Of a DNA stretch of 37,721 nucleotides, positions 9,270 to 17,178 are shown in pieces. The position numbers and the translations under genes are program-made. The DNA is from Bacteriovoracaceae bacterium (GTDB lineage Bacteria; Bdellovibrionota; Bacteriovoracia; Bacteriovoracales; Bacteriovoracaceae). Each line of letters begins with the position of its first letter. Position 1 is the stretch's first letter. The DNA lies in assembly GCA_018649885.1 (NCBI GenBank), contig JABIHA010000120.1, positions 1 to 37,721 on the forward strand. The letters are read 5' to 3'. The notes beneath the pieces are model-generated. The model was not told the DNA's origin. It searched no databases and saw only the letters and a list, made by a program, of their open reading frames with translations.

Positions 9270-11136
9270 TTATGTCCAAGGTTCCTATAAACCAAATCAA
9301 AATCTAATGGCCCCCCCAATGACAACACCAGGAGATGCTGACTATGGTCAGGTTGAACCTGCAAATAAAGACGGTTATAACTGCTTTCTTATTTTTACTG
9401 ACTATAGTGCAGGGGGAGATATATCATCTTTTTGTGAAGACGGGAGTGGTGCGATTATTGCCACTCCTCAATATGCTAATGGTTTTTATTCTGCTGGATC
9501 GATTCCCGATTTAAAATTTCCCGTAGGTGAAGGCATTAACTTTTCTATTGTTGGTTCATACGTAACCTCACCTGAATTTTGTGGAGCCCATGCTTATATT
9601 GATGATAATGCCGGTCAAATGTCTATTCCTCAATTACTTGGAAGTGTAACCGAGAATATCTTGCCAGGGATAAACGATATTAATTTGACGGGATCATATG
9701 CCAATAGAGTTGATATCCACGATTGCTTTGGACCGGTCTTTGGATGGGAAGATTTTAATGATGCGAGCTTTTGCTCATCAAATAGTTCGGCTACAGCTTA
9801 TGATGAAATAGGATCGGGAACCATGATCGATCCTTACGCCATTTGCACGAAAGAGCAACTCTACGACCTCGCCACAAGTGCGACTGGTTGTAATGCCTCT
9901 TCTGGTGATGCCTGTTCCTTTTCTTATGAATTGAAGGCTGATTTAGACCTATCTAGTTATGGCTCTACTTTTCCTCCCATTGGAGGGGGCGGCTTTAATG
10001 AGTTTTCTGGAAATCTTTATGGCAATGGCTATCACATAGATAATTTATCAATGACATTTGCTTCTACTAGTAGCGCGGGCCTTTTTCAAATGGCATCAAG
10101 TGGCTACTTTTCTGATATTATTTTTAATGACCCTATCATAAGCGCTCCTTCAACTGTGAATGTAGGCGTTCTTATTGGATATGCAAGCTCTACCCTAACT
10201 GTCACAGGCGTTATGGTTGTTGGCTCTGGGACAGGCTCAGTAACCGGAGATGACTTTGTAGGGGGGATTGTCGGCAAGGCACCAAGTGGAATTGATATTA
10301 ATAATAGCTATAGCTCAGTTGATGTTTTGGCCAACGATGGCTACGTTGGTGGAATAGTTGCTCAGATAGGCGGTTCATCGATGGTTTATTATGTTGTAAG
10401 CGAAGGAACTGTCGCAACTGACGCTGATACAGGAAATAGTTATATTGGTGGCCTTGTGGGTCTTTCAGTTGATTCCGATATCTTTAATTCGGCTTCAACA
10501 GCTGACGTGACATGCAAGAATACCAGCCCTGGATCATCTTCAATGTGTATCATTGGTGGATTAGTGGGCGAATTTCAAGTTAGCTCAGGCTCTCATTATC
10601 TAAGTGATAACTATGCTACTGGGCAAGTTGAAAGTAAGAGTACTGGCTCTATTGGGAACCCAAGCTATATTGGAGGCTTTGTTGGAAGGGTTGTTGACTC
10701 AGCTTCTTCAACAACTGTGCAAAGTAATTATGCAACAGGAGCTGTTATTGGAGCTGGACCACAAAGTGGTACAGGGGATACAGCAGGTGGGTTTGCAGGA
10801 AAATGCTCAGGCGCAGGTGCAGGACTCTACAATAATTTCTCGGCTGGCTCACTTACCTTACTTGATACATCAGCTGCAGCTGGTGAATTAATTGGGGCGG
10901 ATGCCTCTTGTTCCTATGGTGATAATAGCTATCTGACCACTTTTGCTTGCACAGGAGTCGGCTGTAGTGATGCTGGAGGAGCAACCTCTCAAACGGCCAT
11001 AAACTTAAAGCCATCTGCACAAGGTGATACAGTGCCATTTGGTGATGCGGCTGGTGTTGAGGAATGGCTAGATACTAATTGGTCGTTTGATGCCACCGAT
11101 TATCCGCAACTTCTTTGGCTGCCTTCACCTTACTAG
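9238..11136 (+). CDS. GLUG-repeat lipoprotein, main frame (frameshifted from its signal)
   Basis: This frame encodes up to 632 residues. About 170 residues without a recognised domain come first. A GLUG lead-in follows (GSGTMIDPYAICTKEQLYDL, about 200), then the GNLYGNGYHIDNL strand (about 258) and GGIVG/GGLVG/GGFVG repeats to about 580. It closes with a W-x-D-x-x-W…YPQLLW tail like the end of the 4244-7891 protein. The two proteins share lead-in, repeats and tail and look like distant paralogues. The first codon at 9238 (GTG) is only the edge of the open frame; ATG 9307 is the first ATG but gives no export signal. The natural protein most likely starts at 9180 and is joined by a one-base shift. 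As written, the protein would not be exported, so this is either a sequencing error, a pseudogene, or an on/off state. Confidence 0.8.
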   Translation: MLARVRFTLPSYVQGSYKPNQNLMAPPMTTPGDADYGQVEPANKDGYNCFLIFTDYSAGGDISSFCEDGSGAIIATPQYANGFYSAGSIPDLKFPVGEGINFSIVGSYVTSPEFCGAHAYIDDNAGQMSIPQLLGSVTENILPGINDINLTGSYANRVDIHDCFGPVFGWEDFNDASFCSSNSSATAYDEIGSGTMIDPYAICTKEQLYDLATSATGCNASSGDACSFSYELKADLDLSSYGSTFPPIGGGGFNEFSGNLYGNGYHIDNLSMTFASTSSAGLFQMASSGYFSDIIFNDPIISAPSTVNVGVLIGYASSTLTVTGVMVVGSGTGSVTGDDFVGGIVGKAPSGIDINNSYSSVDVLANDGYVGGIVAQIGGSSMVYYVVSEGTVATDADTGNSYIGGLVGLSVDSDIFNSASTADVTCKNTSPGSSSMCIIGGLVGEFQVSSGSHYLSDNYATGQVESKSTGSIGNPSYIGGFVGRVVDSASSTTVQSNYATGAVIGAGPQSGTGDTAGGFAGKCSGAGAGLYNNFSAGSLTLLDTSAAAGELIGADASCSYGDNSYLTTFACTGVGCSDAGGATSQTAINLKPSAQGDTVPFGDAAGVEEWLDTNWSFDATDYPQLLWLPSPY

Positions 11137-11145
11137 AAAATGCCA

Positions 11146-11524
11146 TTATTCAAATAGTGATTTGAGAATTTGATCAGTTAATCTGTATCCCAGATAGGGC
11201 ACATGTGATCCACTATGAATTTTGTAGTGATGAACAAAACTTTTATCACGGCAAGTATTTCGTTTAAAGACTTCTACCTTTTTAGGCGATAGTGCCCTTC
11301 TAAATACAAAGCTCTCTTTTAAGGCCAAGATAAAGATCTTGAGTGTCTCCTGCAAAGGCATATCCGTGAAGCAAGATAAGAGTCTTTGTTTCACTGTTGA
11401 TTTTTCTAGGAAGAATAACTGTGGTTTTTCCTCTCTTTTTAACATCTATACTCAGTGAGTCTCTCTTTGCAAATACTGCGGAGGAAAATAATAATATCAT
11501 GATTGTAATAGTTAAATTTTTCAA
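11146..11524 (-). pseudogene. Decayed exported alpha/beta hydrolase (internal deletion and frameshift)
   Basis: From a TTG start at 11524 the minus strand reads a signal peptide (MKNLTITIMILLFSSAVFA), then KTLILLHGYAFAGDTQDLYL, the first strand and oxyanion H-G-x loop of an esterase/depolymerase-type hydrolase. This frame stops near 11300. Another frame continues to 11146 with RRALSPKKVEVFKRN and KIHSGSHVPYLGYRLTDQIL, which looks like the last strand, catalytic-His loop and C-terminal helix. The middle of the fold, including the G-x-S-x-G nucleophile, is absent. The remnant is about 125 codons against 200 or more for the family. It cannot be an active hydrolase. Confidence 0.75.
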
Positions 11525-11696
11525 TAGACTCTCTCTGATCGACAATTGGTACAACGAATAATTAATATTAGAAAGTAAGTTAATATGCAAGAAAAACACA
11601 GGGTTCGTGGTCTTTTTTTGTAGGGAAGTGCTCTTTATCAAGACTCCTAGGCACTGTCGGCGATTTAATATGCAAAGCGTTCCAAAAAATTATTGC

Positions 11697-11711
11697 CACT
11701 GTTACAGTGGA
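11697..11711. promoter_or_regulatory. Perfect short palindrome, possible operator
   Basis: CCACTG-TTA-CAGTGG is a perfect 6-bp inverted repeat around three bases in the spacer between the hydrolase remnant and the next + strand gene. No T-tract follows, so it is not a terminator. It could be an operator or chance. Confidence 0.25.
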
Positions 11712-11741
11712 AACTCTTACATACCGCAGGTAGGAAAGTTA

Positions 11742-11807
11742 TGAGTGTATTCGGCTTTGAAGTAAAAAAAAGATCCATTTCGAGTAGATTTTCCCTTAGG
11801 GGATGAC
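11742..11807 (+). CDS. Possible 21-residue small ORF
   Basis: An ATG 6 to 9 bases after GTAGGAAAG opens a 21-codon frame (MSVFGFEVKKRSISSRFSLR, then G) rich in Lys/Arg. It ends 56 bases before the next gene. The ribosome site is good, but there is no other support. It may be a leader peptide or chance. Confidence 0.2.
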
Positions 11808-11863
11808 TTATCTTGTTGGCCCATCTATCTGTCGTAGAACATACAAACCTTCAGGAGAAGACC

Positions 11864-12469
11864 ATGAAAAAACAATATCTTTTTATTTTTGCTCTGTTAA
11901 TGAGCACCCAATTTGCTTTTGCAACCTCACCAATAAAACCATCTGATTTAGTGAAATTCTCAATTTCTCTTAGTGATGTACAATCAGCAAAATTTGGAGT
12001 TGATAAGGCAGACTTAACATTGGACCAAAGTGGATACTTAGAAGTTGATGCTTATGCCAATGGAACTCCGGCCAGTGGAAAATATATTAAGTTTAAGCGC
12101 CTTGGTAAGTGGATGCCTAAGAAGTCCACCAAGTCTGTACTCAAATATGCGAAAAGGTTATCAATTGAAGATGTTAAGGTTGTAAAAAGAGAAGGACCGT
12201 TATGCTACCTTTCACAAATGCCATACTGGATGGTAAGGGCAAGTCGTACAGTTTTTGTTGCAACTACTTATGATGTGGAAAAAGATTACTTTTTTGGAAA
12301 ACTACGTTTAGTTTATTCTCCAGAAGCCTGTTACCAAGAAACTTCCACAAGTCTTTCATACTCTTATGCTAGACGAGTATTGGGCAAAGTACAGAAAACA
12401 ATTGCGAAAGAGGCCCTTGCTATGATCGAAGATGCATCTGAAAATGGTGAGCTAAAAGAAGATAAGTAA
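11864..12469 (+). CDS. Exported protein of unknown function (201 aa)
   Basis: ATG 11864 follows AGGAG (11853-11857) by six bases and gives a clear signal peptide (MKKQYLFIFALLMSTQFAFA). An in-frame upstream start at 11813 is unlikely because it precedes this ribosome site. The mature part is about 180 residues, begins TSPIKPSDLVKF, and has two cysteines (in GPLCYLS and PEACYQE) that could pair. It carries a basic stretch (KFKRLGKWMPKKSTK) and an acidic C-terminal tail. I do not recognise the family. It is followed by the palindromic element at 12489, so it is probably transcribed alone. Confidence 0.8.
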   Translation: MKKQYLFIFALLMSTQFAFATSPIKPSDLVKFSISLSDVQSAKFGVDKADLTLDQSGYLEVDAYANGTPASGKYIKFKRLGKWMPKKSTKSVLKYAKRLSIEDVKVVKREGPLCYLSQMPYWMVRASRTVFVATTYDVEKDYFFGKLRLVYSPEACYQETSTSLSYSYARRVLGKVQKTIAKEALAMIEDASENGELKEDK

Positions 12470-12488
12470 GTTTAATTTGTTCGCTTTA

Positions 12489-12530
12489 GATTCCAGGCAC
12501 ACTTCTCCTACAAGGGAAGTTGCTGGAATC
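12489..12530. repeat. Imperfect palindromic element, copy 1 (TTCCAGGCACA type)
   Basis: The outer arms GATTCCAGGCA (12489-12499) and TGCTGGAATC (12521-12530) pair with one bulged base. The inner arms ACTTCTCC and GGGAAGT pair with one bulge around a short loop. Bases 12491-12508 match 14358-14375 at 16 of 18 positions, and the right arm is related too. No T-tract follows. Size, placement between genes and the paired-hairpin shape resemble REP/RAYT-type repeats, but the cognate transposase is not in the window. As an RNA it could also stabilise or end the upstream message. Confidence 0.55.
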
Positions 12531-12619
12531 ACTTTAGCGTTTTGTATCCTTAACAATATCTCCCCTGAAAATAGTTGAATTCAGACTATCCTATTAATAA
12601 ATAAAAATAGGAGATAAAA

Positions 12620-13603
12620 ATGACGAAACTATCATTCATAGTGACCTTCTTGGCCTTGGCAACATCTTTTCCAGGTATTGCTGAAGTTCAAGTAAAGCGC
12701 AGCGCCCATGTCAATGCCAAAAACTACCAACTTGAGTACGGTTCTAATAATTTTGCAATAAATTACTTCGTGTACAAAAAGTACGTGTCCTATAACGGCA
12801 ATTGCACTAGAGGAGGAATCACACTTTCTAGTGGAGGAGGAGTTAAAGTGTGGGGATCAACTGGAGGAAGCTGCTATAAGACAAGTTTTGAAAGGGAAGG
12901 GGATACACCCATTGGAATAATTCAAGTAAATATTAACATTTTTGTAGAAGGTAGTCTTATGGATGGAGAACTTCCGGCGCTCGATTTTTATCATTTTGTC
13001 TATCCTCTCACTGAACATGATATGATCGCCTACACTGCTGATGGTCTGCATATTAAATACCTTGGAGGGATAAACCTCCAAAAAAGTAAAAACCAAGGCC
13101 AGCGTCCTAGTGGATATCAAATTATTAAAAGTAGTTCTCATTTTAGCTACGAAAAATCAAAGAGCATTCACTCTGTCAGCTACACTTTAAGGCCAACTGA
13201 TTTTTCTTGGATAAATAGGCTATTAGAAAAAAAGGGAGATTATAGTGTATCTGAAAATGGCAAAGAGTTGAGCTTTACTATTCCCTTGGCCAAAGAAACA
13301 TTTTATCCCCATTTCATTGAAATTAAAAAAGGTCGAAAATTGGGAAAAGGAAAAACTCTTTCTGTAAACACCATTTCTCACAAGGATTTTGATGATGAAT
13401 CTTACTATGGTTTGGGCGACTATAAGGTAAAAGAAATAGATAGTGAATCTACAAGGGTAACAATTGGAATTTCTGAAGTTCCACAAAAAAGGAAAGTCAA
13501 AAGTTACAATGCTTCTATTGAGCTAAGAATTGATCATAGGCGTTTTATCGGCATCCCTCATACACTTTCGATCTTTAATAGATGGGGAACGTTTTCTCAT
13601 TAA
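12620..13603 (+). CDS. Exported protein of unknown function (327 aa)
   Basis: The start has a strong AGGAG ribosome site (ATAGGAGATAAAA-ATG) and a signal peptide (about 1-21, cut before EVQVKR). The mature protein looks beta-rich, with many alternating polar/hydrophobic strands and few helices. It has a glycine-rich turn region (GGITLSSGGGVKVWGSTGG, about 66-84) flanked by two cysteines (NGNC and GGSC) that probably form the only disulfide. No family motif, catalytic signature or repeat is recognised. A periplasmic or surface beta-sandwich is a guess from composition. It is followed within 20 bases by a convergent gene. Confidence 0.8.
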   Translation: MTKLSFIVTFLALATSFPGIAEVQVKRSAHVNAKNYQLEYGSNNFAINYFVYKKYVSYNGNCTRGGITLSSGGGVKVWGSTGGSCYKTSFEREGDTPIGIIQVNINIFVEGSLMDGELPALDFYHFVYPLTEHDMIAYTADGLHIKYLGGINLQKSKNQGQRPSGYQIIKSSSHFSYEKSKSIHSVSYTLRPTDFSWINRLLEKKGDYSVSENGKELSFTIPLAKETFYPHFIEIKKGRKLGKGKTLSVNTISHKDFDDESYYGLGDYKVKEIDSESTRVTIGISEVPQKRKVKSYNASIELRIDHRRFIGIPHTLSIFNRWGTFSH

Positions 13604-13622
13604 GAAACCAATTAAGAATGGT

Positions 13623-14204
13623 TCAATCTGAAGATATTTCACTAATCGGTTTTGAACCATATCTTTGCTCAGCAAGTGCTGAGCTGGAATAGTACACTTG
13701 GTCTATGGGGATTCCTTCAGGCGAAATATTGCCAAAATCGTTGACATAATCTTCAGCTGGTATTGATCTAAAACTTAAGCCCTCATTGGAAACATTAATA
13801 GGAAAACCATAGGGGGAAATTTCAATTTCAGTTCCAGCAGCGACCATTTTTTCAATATATTCCTTGGGTGATACATCACCTCTAACAGAAAAATCTAAAT
13901 CAAGAATCTGATCACCTTTCTTCAGAAATACGTGGTGTTTCCATACATCAACTTTTGGGCCCCTTGTAGAGTGACCTAAGACTAAACCTGTTTTAGGATT
14001 AAATAGATATATGACTTCAATATCTTTGATGGCCTCATCACCTTCGAGGGCGGCAAGACGTTTTAAGAAACGATTTACATTAGCATGGCACTCACTGCAC
14101 TTATAGATAGATGGGTTTCTCCATATTTGGCAGAAAAGGCTAACTGCACTGGCAGATGCATGAGAGCTCGTTAGAAATGCGAATAATAATACTACTTTTA
14201 AAAT
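13623..14204 (-). CDS. Exported CxxCH protein lacking a standard start codon
   Basis: The frame is open for 193 codons from 14204 to 13623 and begins right after an in-frame TAA. Its first codons are ATT TTA AAA GTA GTA TTA TTA, a good signal peptide (xLKVVLLFAFLTSSHASA). No ATG, GTG or TTG occurs until codon 120 (13847). The ribosome site AAAGGGAAG ends five bases before the ATT, just where a start belongs. The codon is therefore either a rare ATT start or a mutated ATG. The mature protein has YKCSECHANV, a single CxxCH that could bind c-type haem or another ligand, then V-I-Y-L-F-N-P-K-T-G and a beta-rich C-terminus. The 74-residue frame from 13847 alone would have no signal. I do not recognise the family. 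Its 3' end faces the 12620-13603 gene. Confidence 0.65.
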   Translation of the reverse strand: MLKVVLLFAFLTSSHASASAVSLFCQIWRNPSIYKCSECHANVNRFLKRLAALEGDEAIKDIEVIYLFNPKTGLVLGHSTRGPKVDVWKHHVFLKKGDQILDLDFSVRGDVSPKEYIEKMVAAGTEIEISPYGFPINVSNEGLSFRSIPAEDYVNDFGNISPEGIPIDQVYYSSSALAEQRYGSKPISEISSD

Positions 14205-14355
14205 TTAAACTTCCCTTTTTAAACGACTCAATAAACTTTAGTTACTAGGCCCCTTGGGTTTACTTCTAAACGCTTGATCGGGGATAAGATGGTTTAAAGA
14301 AAGTAAAAATCCTGACAGATTTAGTTTTTGGAAAAATTTTCAATGTGGAAAAAGA

Positions 14356-14426
14356 GGTTCCAGGCACATTTCTGCGATGGCAGAATAGGGTACACATTAG
14401 ATTGAGGATTGTAGTGTGCTGGAACC
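14356..14426. repeat. Imperfect palindromic element, copy 2 (TTCCAGGCACA type)
   Basis: The outer arms GGTTCCAGGCACA (14356-14368) and TGTGCTGGAACC (14415-14426) pair with one bulge. Inside, TTCTGC (14370-14375) pairs perfectly with GCAGAA (14380-14385) around GATG. It has the same left half as the element at 12489 but a longer right spacer of about 29 bases. It lies seven bases beyond the stop of the minus-strand gene 14433-14975, so the transcript of that gene would fold it. Confidence 0.6.
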
Positions 14427-14432
14427 AATATA

Positions 14433-14975
14433 CTAGTCGATATAATTGTTAACTAAAACTTTAAAACATGTATCTACATTTAGTTCATGGCTAATATTTA
14501 TTGATCTCTTCAAAACCACTCCTTCACTATCTGTTTGGGCGTAAAAAGAGATCCCTCCATTTTTGTAGTCAGTGGCCTTTCCACCAATAGTGAGTCCAAG
14601 ATAGTTAATTGGCAGGGGGACATTGTAATTTCTCTTAAATTCTGCAACACAATTTTTAAATGAATTGAGTGCAGTGCTGGAGCCGGCTCCAGAGAGTCTT
14701 TCTGATAATTCCCACTTTTTTATTCCAAGTTCTGCTGCAAACTTTTTCAGCTCTTCTCGAACTTCCGCCCACTCCATATCGACGTACTGATAATGGTAAG
14801 GCCCTGAGAGCTTTGTAGGCATCAGGTCCTCAATTTTTTTTAGTTTTTCTTCAAAACCTTTAAATTTAGTGTCCACACTCGTTTTGAGATTTTGAATTTC
14901 TATTTTAAGTTCACTTCTTTTGGCCTCACCTAGTATTGGAGAAATGGCCAATATGCTTATTAGTAAAAATTTCAT
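14433..14975 (-). CDS. Exported protein with N-terminal coiled coil, unknown function
   Basis: The 180-residue protein has a signal peptide (MKFLLISILAISPILGEA), then a charged helical segment (about 20-52, ELKIEIQNLKTSVDTKFKGF, then EEKLKKIEDL) likely to form a short coiled coil. A mixed C-terminal domain with two cysteines (KNCVAEF and DTCFKV) follows. I do not recognise the family. The ribosome site GAGGAG overlaps the TGA stop of the upstream gene, with only 10 bases between genes, so the two are co-transcribed and probably translationally linked. Confidence 0.8.
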   Translation of the reverse strand: MKFLLISILAISPILGEAKRSELKIEIQNLKTSVDTKFKGFEEKLKKIEDLMPTKLSGPYHYQYVDMEWAEVREELKKFAAELGIKKWELSERLSGAGSSTALNSFKNCVAEFKRNYNVPLPINYLGLTIGGKATDYKNGGISFYAQTDSEGVVLKRSINISHELNVDTCFKVLVNNYID

Positions 14976-14985
14976 TGTTAGCTCC

Positions 14986-15486
14986 TCAGTTGTCTATGCT
15001 AAAGGTTGTATGACCCAATTTCCCATTTTGAATGGTATAGGCTTGGATTTTTTTTCCTATATTTTTCGCACTCACAGATAAAAAAGACCGTTTGATGGGG
15101 AAATCACCCTCTTCAGCTAGCTTGCGATAAAGTTCGATGTCTTGATCTCGCAATCCATTTTTGTTAAGAGAGTTGCAAAATTTTGAATTTGCTTGCTGAA
15201 AATCCCATTTTTCAAGGATGAGTCTACTTGATAGCTTTTTTAGTAGTTTGCTATAAGCAGAGGATGAAGAACGGTCCATAATAATCGCCATAAAATCATC
15301 TTCCGTCAATTGATTTCCTGTCATATCAAATTTTGAGTATCTGATTTTAAGTTTTGAATTTGTCTTTTTTAATGAGCTGTGCATTTCAACAAGATCAGCA
15401 CTGTAAACCAGTGCAGTGGCGCACCTTTTTCCAGCAAAGCATTGGGATGCTACAAGTATAGATAGGCCTGCTATTAATCGATTCAT
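14986..15486 (-). CDS. Exported protein of unknown function (about 166 aa)
   Basis: ATG 15486 has AGGAGGA just upstream; a GTG at 15489 is in frame but sits closer to the ribosome site. A signal peptide (about 1-18, cut near CFA-GKR) precedes a Lys/Ser-rich mature domain of mixed helix and strand with two further cysteines (KRCAT and SKFCNS). I do not recognise the family. It is first of a two-gene unit with 14433-14975. The two small exported products may act together, but this is only from their arrangement. Confidence 0.8.
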   Translation of the reverse strand: MNRLIAGLSILVASQCFAGKRCATALVYSADLVEMHSSLKKTNSKLKIRYSKFDMTGNQLTEDDFMAIIMDRSSSSAYSKLLKKLSSRLILEKWDFQQANSKFCNSLNKNGLRDQDIELYRKLAEEGDFPIKRSFLSVSAKNIGKKIQAYTIQNGKLGHTTFSIDN

Positions 15487-15502
15487 CACTTCCTCCTAAA
15501 TT

Positions 15503-15532
15503 TGTATATTTTGTGATTTGACACTAGTCCAA
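15503..15532 (-). promoter_or_regulatory. Weak possible promoter of the two-gene unit
   Basis: Read on the minus strand, TTGGAC (15532-15527) is followed after 18 bases by TATACA (15508-15503), shortly upstream of the AGGAGGA ribosome site. The -10 is good and the -35 is poor. Confidence 0.25.
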
Positions 15533-15630
15533 TTTCAATACGCATTTAGGGGAGAAAAAGTTAATGATAGTAAATGGAGACCCAAGGTCTTAATTTGTCA
15601 TTGTGATAGGGTAAAATTTCCAGGTTATCT

Positions 15631-17178
15631 TCAATTTTTTAATCTAATTCCTTTAGATACAAAAATCTTTTCACATTGACCTATGCACTTATCTGTAAAA
15701 ATGGCCAGTAGTGCAGAGGGGATGGCCCCAAGTAAGATCAGATTGGAGTTAACTGTTGCTACTCCTCTGAAAATGGGATCACCAAATCCACCAGCTCCTA
15801 TGAGGGCGGCCAGAGTCGCTGTGCCAATGACTATGACAGCAGCTGTTCGAAGCCCTGCTAAGATTATGGGGAGCGCCAGTGGTATCTCAACTTTTAAGAG
15901 AATTTGAGTTCCAGTAAGCCCAATTCCTTTGGAAACTTCAATATAGTTTTTATCGACTCCTTTAATTCCAGAGTAAGTGTTTCTAATAATGGGCAAGAGA
16001 GAATATAAAAATAGAGCAATTAAAGCGGGAGCAAATCCGATTCCCATAATAGGAATTAAAAATCCTAAAAGTGCTAAGCTGGGGATTGTCTGGATTGTAT
16101 TGATAATGGGAAATACAACCTTTGCAAGGGATTCATGACGAGTCAGTGAAATACCAATTGGGATGGAAACGAGAAGTGCCATACCAAGGGCACCAAATGA
16201 AAGTAGCAGGTGTTCTAGTAGTAGTTTAAGAAGATAATCTTTTTTGGAATAAAAATACTTAAAGAGATTCGACTCTTCAGTTTTATTGACAATTTTGCCA
16301 CTGATCAGATTCTTTTTTATTAAAAAATTTCTGGCCACATCGTAAGGGGCTTTTTTAAAACGGTCTACCTGGTCATTCATCTCTACCATTTCATTTTCTG
16401 AAATTAAATTTTCAAACTCTGAAAAGGCCTTCATTATTTCTGGAAAGCTTTCTGTGGACTTTTTATTGGCAAGCAATGCTGCTTGGTAGGGAGGGAAGTA
16501 ATTTAAATCGTCTTTAATGATTTTTAGATTATATGCCTTGATTCTTCCATCAGTAGAGTAGGCAATAATCATATCTGTTTGTTTATTGTGAATGGCTGCA
16601 TACATTAGCCCGGATTCAATGGATAAGATATGATCTTTTTGAAAATTTAGGTTGTAGGTTTTTGAAAATCTATCAAACCCATCTTTTCTTTCCATGAATT
16701 CATGGGGGCTTGCAAATTGATAGCTTTCAACAATCCCCGAAAGCTGGCCTAGCCTATCAATATTTTTAAATCTTTGGTCATCGCCTCTTACTGCTAAGGC
16801 GTAAGTATTATTAAAGCCTATTTTCTTTGACCACAATATTCCATACCTAGATTTAAACTCACGGCTGACTATTTGATGAACCTTTTGTGGGTCCCTCTCC
16901 CCATCCATTTTTAGGATCATGACATAGCCTGTTCCTGTATAGTCAGGATAAATATCGATTGCTCCAAGCTTAAGGGCATCAAAAGCTACTTTAGTTCCAC
17001 CAAGTGAGAATTTTCTAACCACTGAAGTTTGATATTTTTCCTCCAACAAAATACTCACCATTTCGGCAATGATAATGGATTCACTAAATTTTTTGGAGCC
17101 AATGACTATTGGTCTTTTGGCATGGCCTAAACAGGAGAAAATATTGACCAATATAATTAGGATGAGAGCTCTATACAA
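15631..17178 (-). CDS. Quaternary-amine ABC importer: fused binding protein and permease
   Basis: The protein is about 515 residues. After an N-terminal hydrophobic segment comes an OpuCC/OsmF/ProX-type binding domain (about 25-290) with IGSKKFSES, GGTKVAFDAL and AIDIYPDYTGTGY, hallmarks of glycine betaine/choline/carnitine binding proteins. The C-terminal 210 residues are a permease of about five or six membrane helices with the coupling (EAA) loop EVSKGIGLTGTQILLKVEIP. Natural fusions of this family more often place the permease first; here the binding domain is first, as in GlnP-type glutamine importers. The preferred start is TTG 17178, after AAAGG, overlapping the stop of the ATPase gene by 8 bases; TTG 17196 or 17205 are possible. 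With the ATPase it would form a full importer for osmoprotectants or choline. The substrate cannot be told from sequence alone. Confidence 0.88.
   Translation of the reverse strand: MYRALILIILVNIFSCLGHAKRPIVIGSKKFSESIIIAEMVSILLEEKYQTSVVRKFSLGGTKVAFDALKLGAIDIYPDYTGTGYVMILKMDGERDPQKVHQIVSREFKSRYGILWSKKIGFNNTYALAVRGDDQRFKNIDRLGQLSGIVESYQFASPHEFMERKDGFDRFSKTYNLNFQKDHILSIESGLMYAAIHNKQTDMIIAYSTDGRIKAYNLKIIKDDLNYFPPYQAALLANKKSTESFPEIMKAFSEFENLISENEMVEMNDQVDRFKKAPYDVARNFLIKKNLISGKIVNKTEESNLFKYFYSKKDYLLKLLLEHLLLSFGALGMALLVSIPIGISLTRHESLAKVVFPIINTIQTIPSLALLGFLIPIMGIGFAPALIALFLYSLLPIIRNTYSGIKGVDKNYIEVSKGIGLTGTQILLKVEIPLALPIILAGLRTAAVIVIGTATLAALIGAGGFGDPIFRGVATVNSNLILLGAIPSALLAIFTDKCIGQCEKIFVSKGIRLKN

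Noticed and set aside
13623..14204. Multihaem cytochrome
   Set aside because: Only one CxxCH is present and no distal ligand pattern is visible; haem binding itself is unproved.
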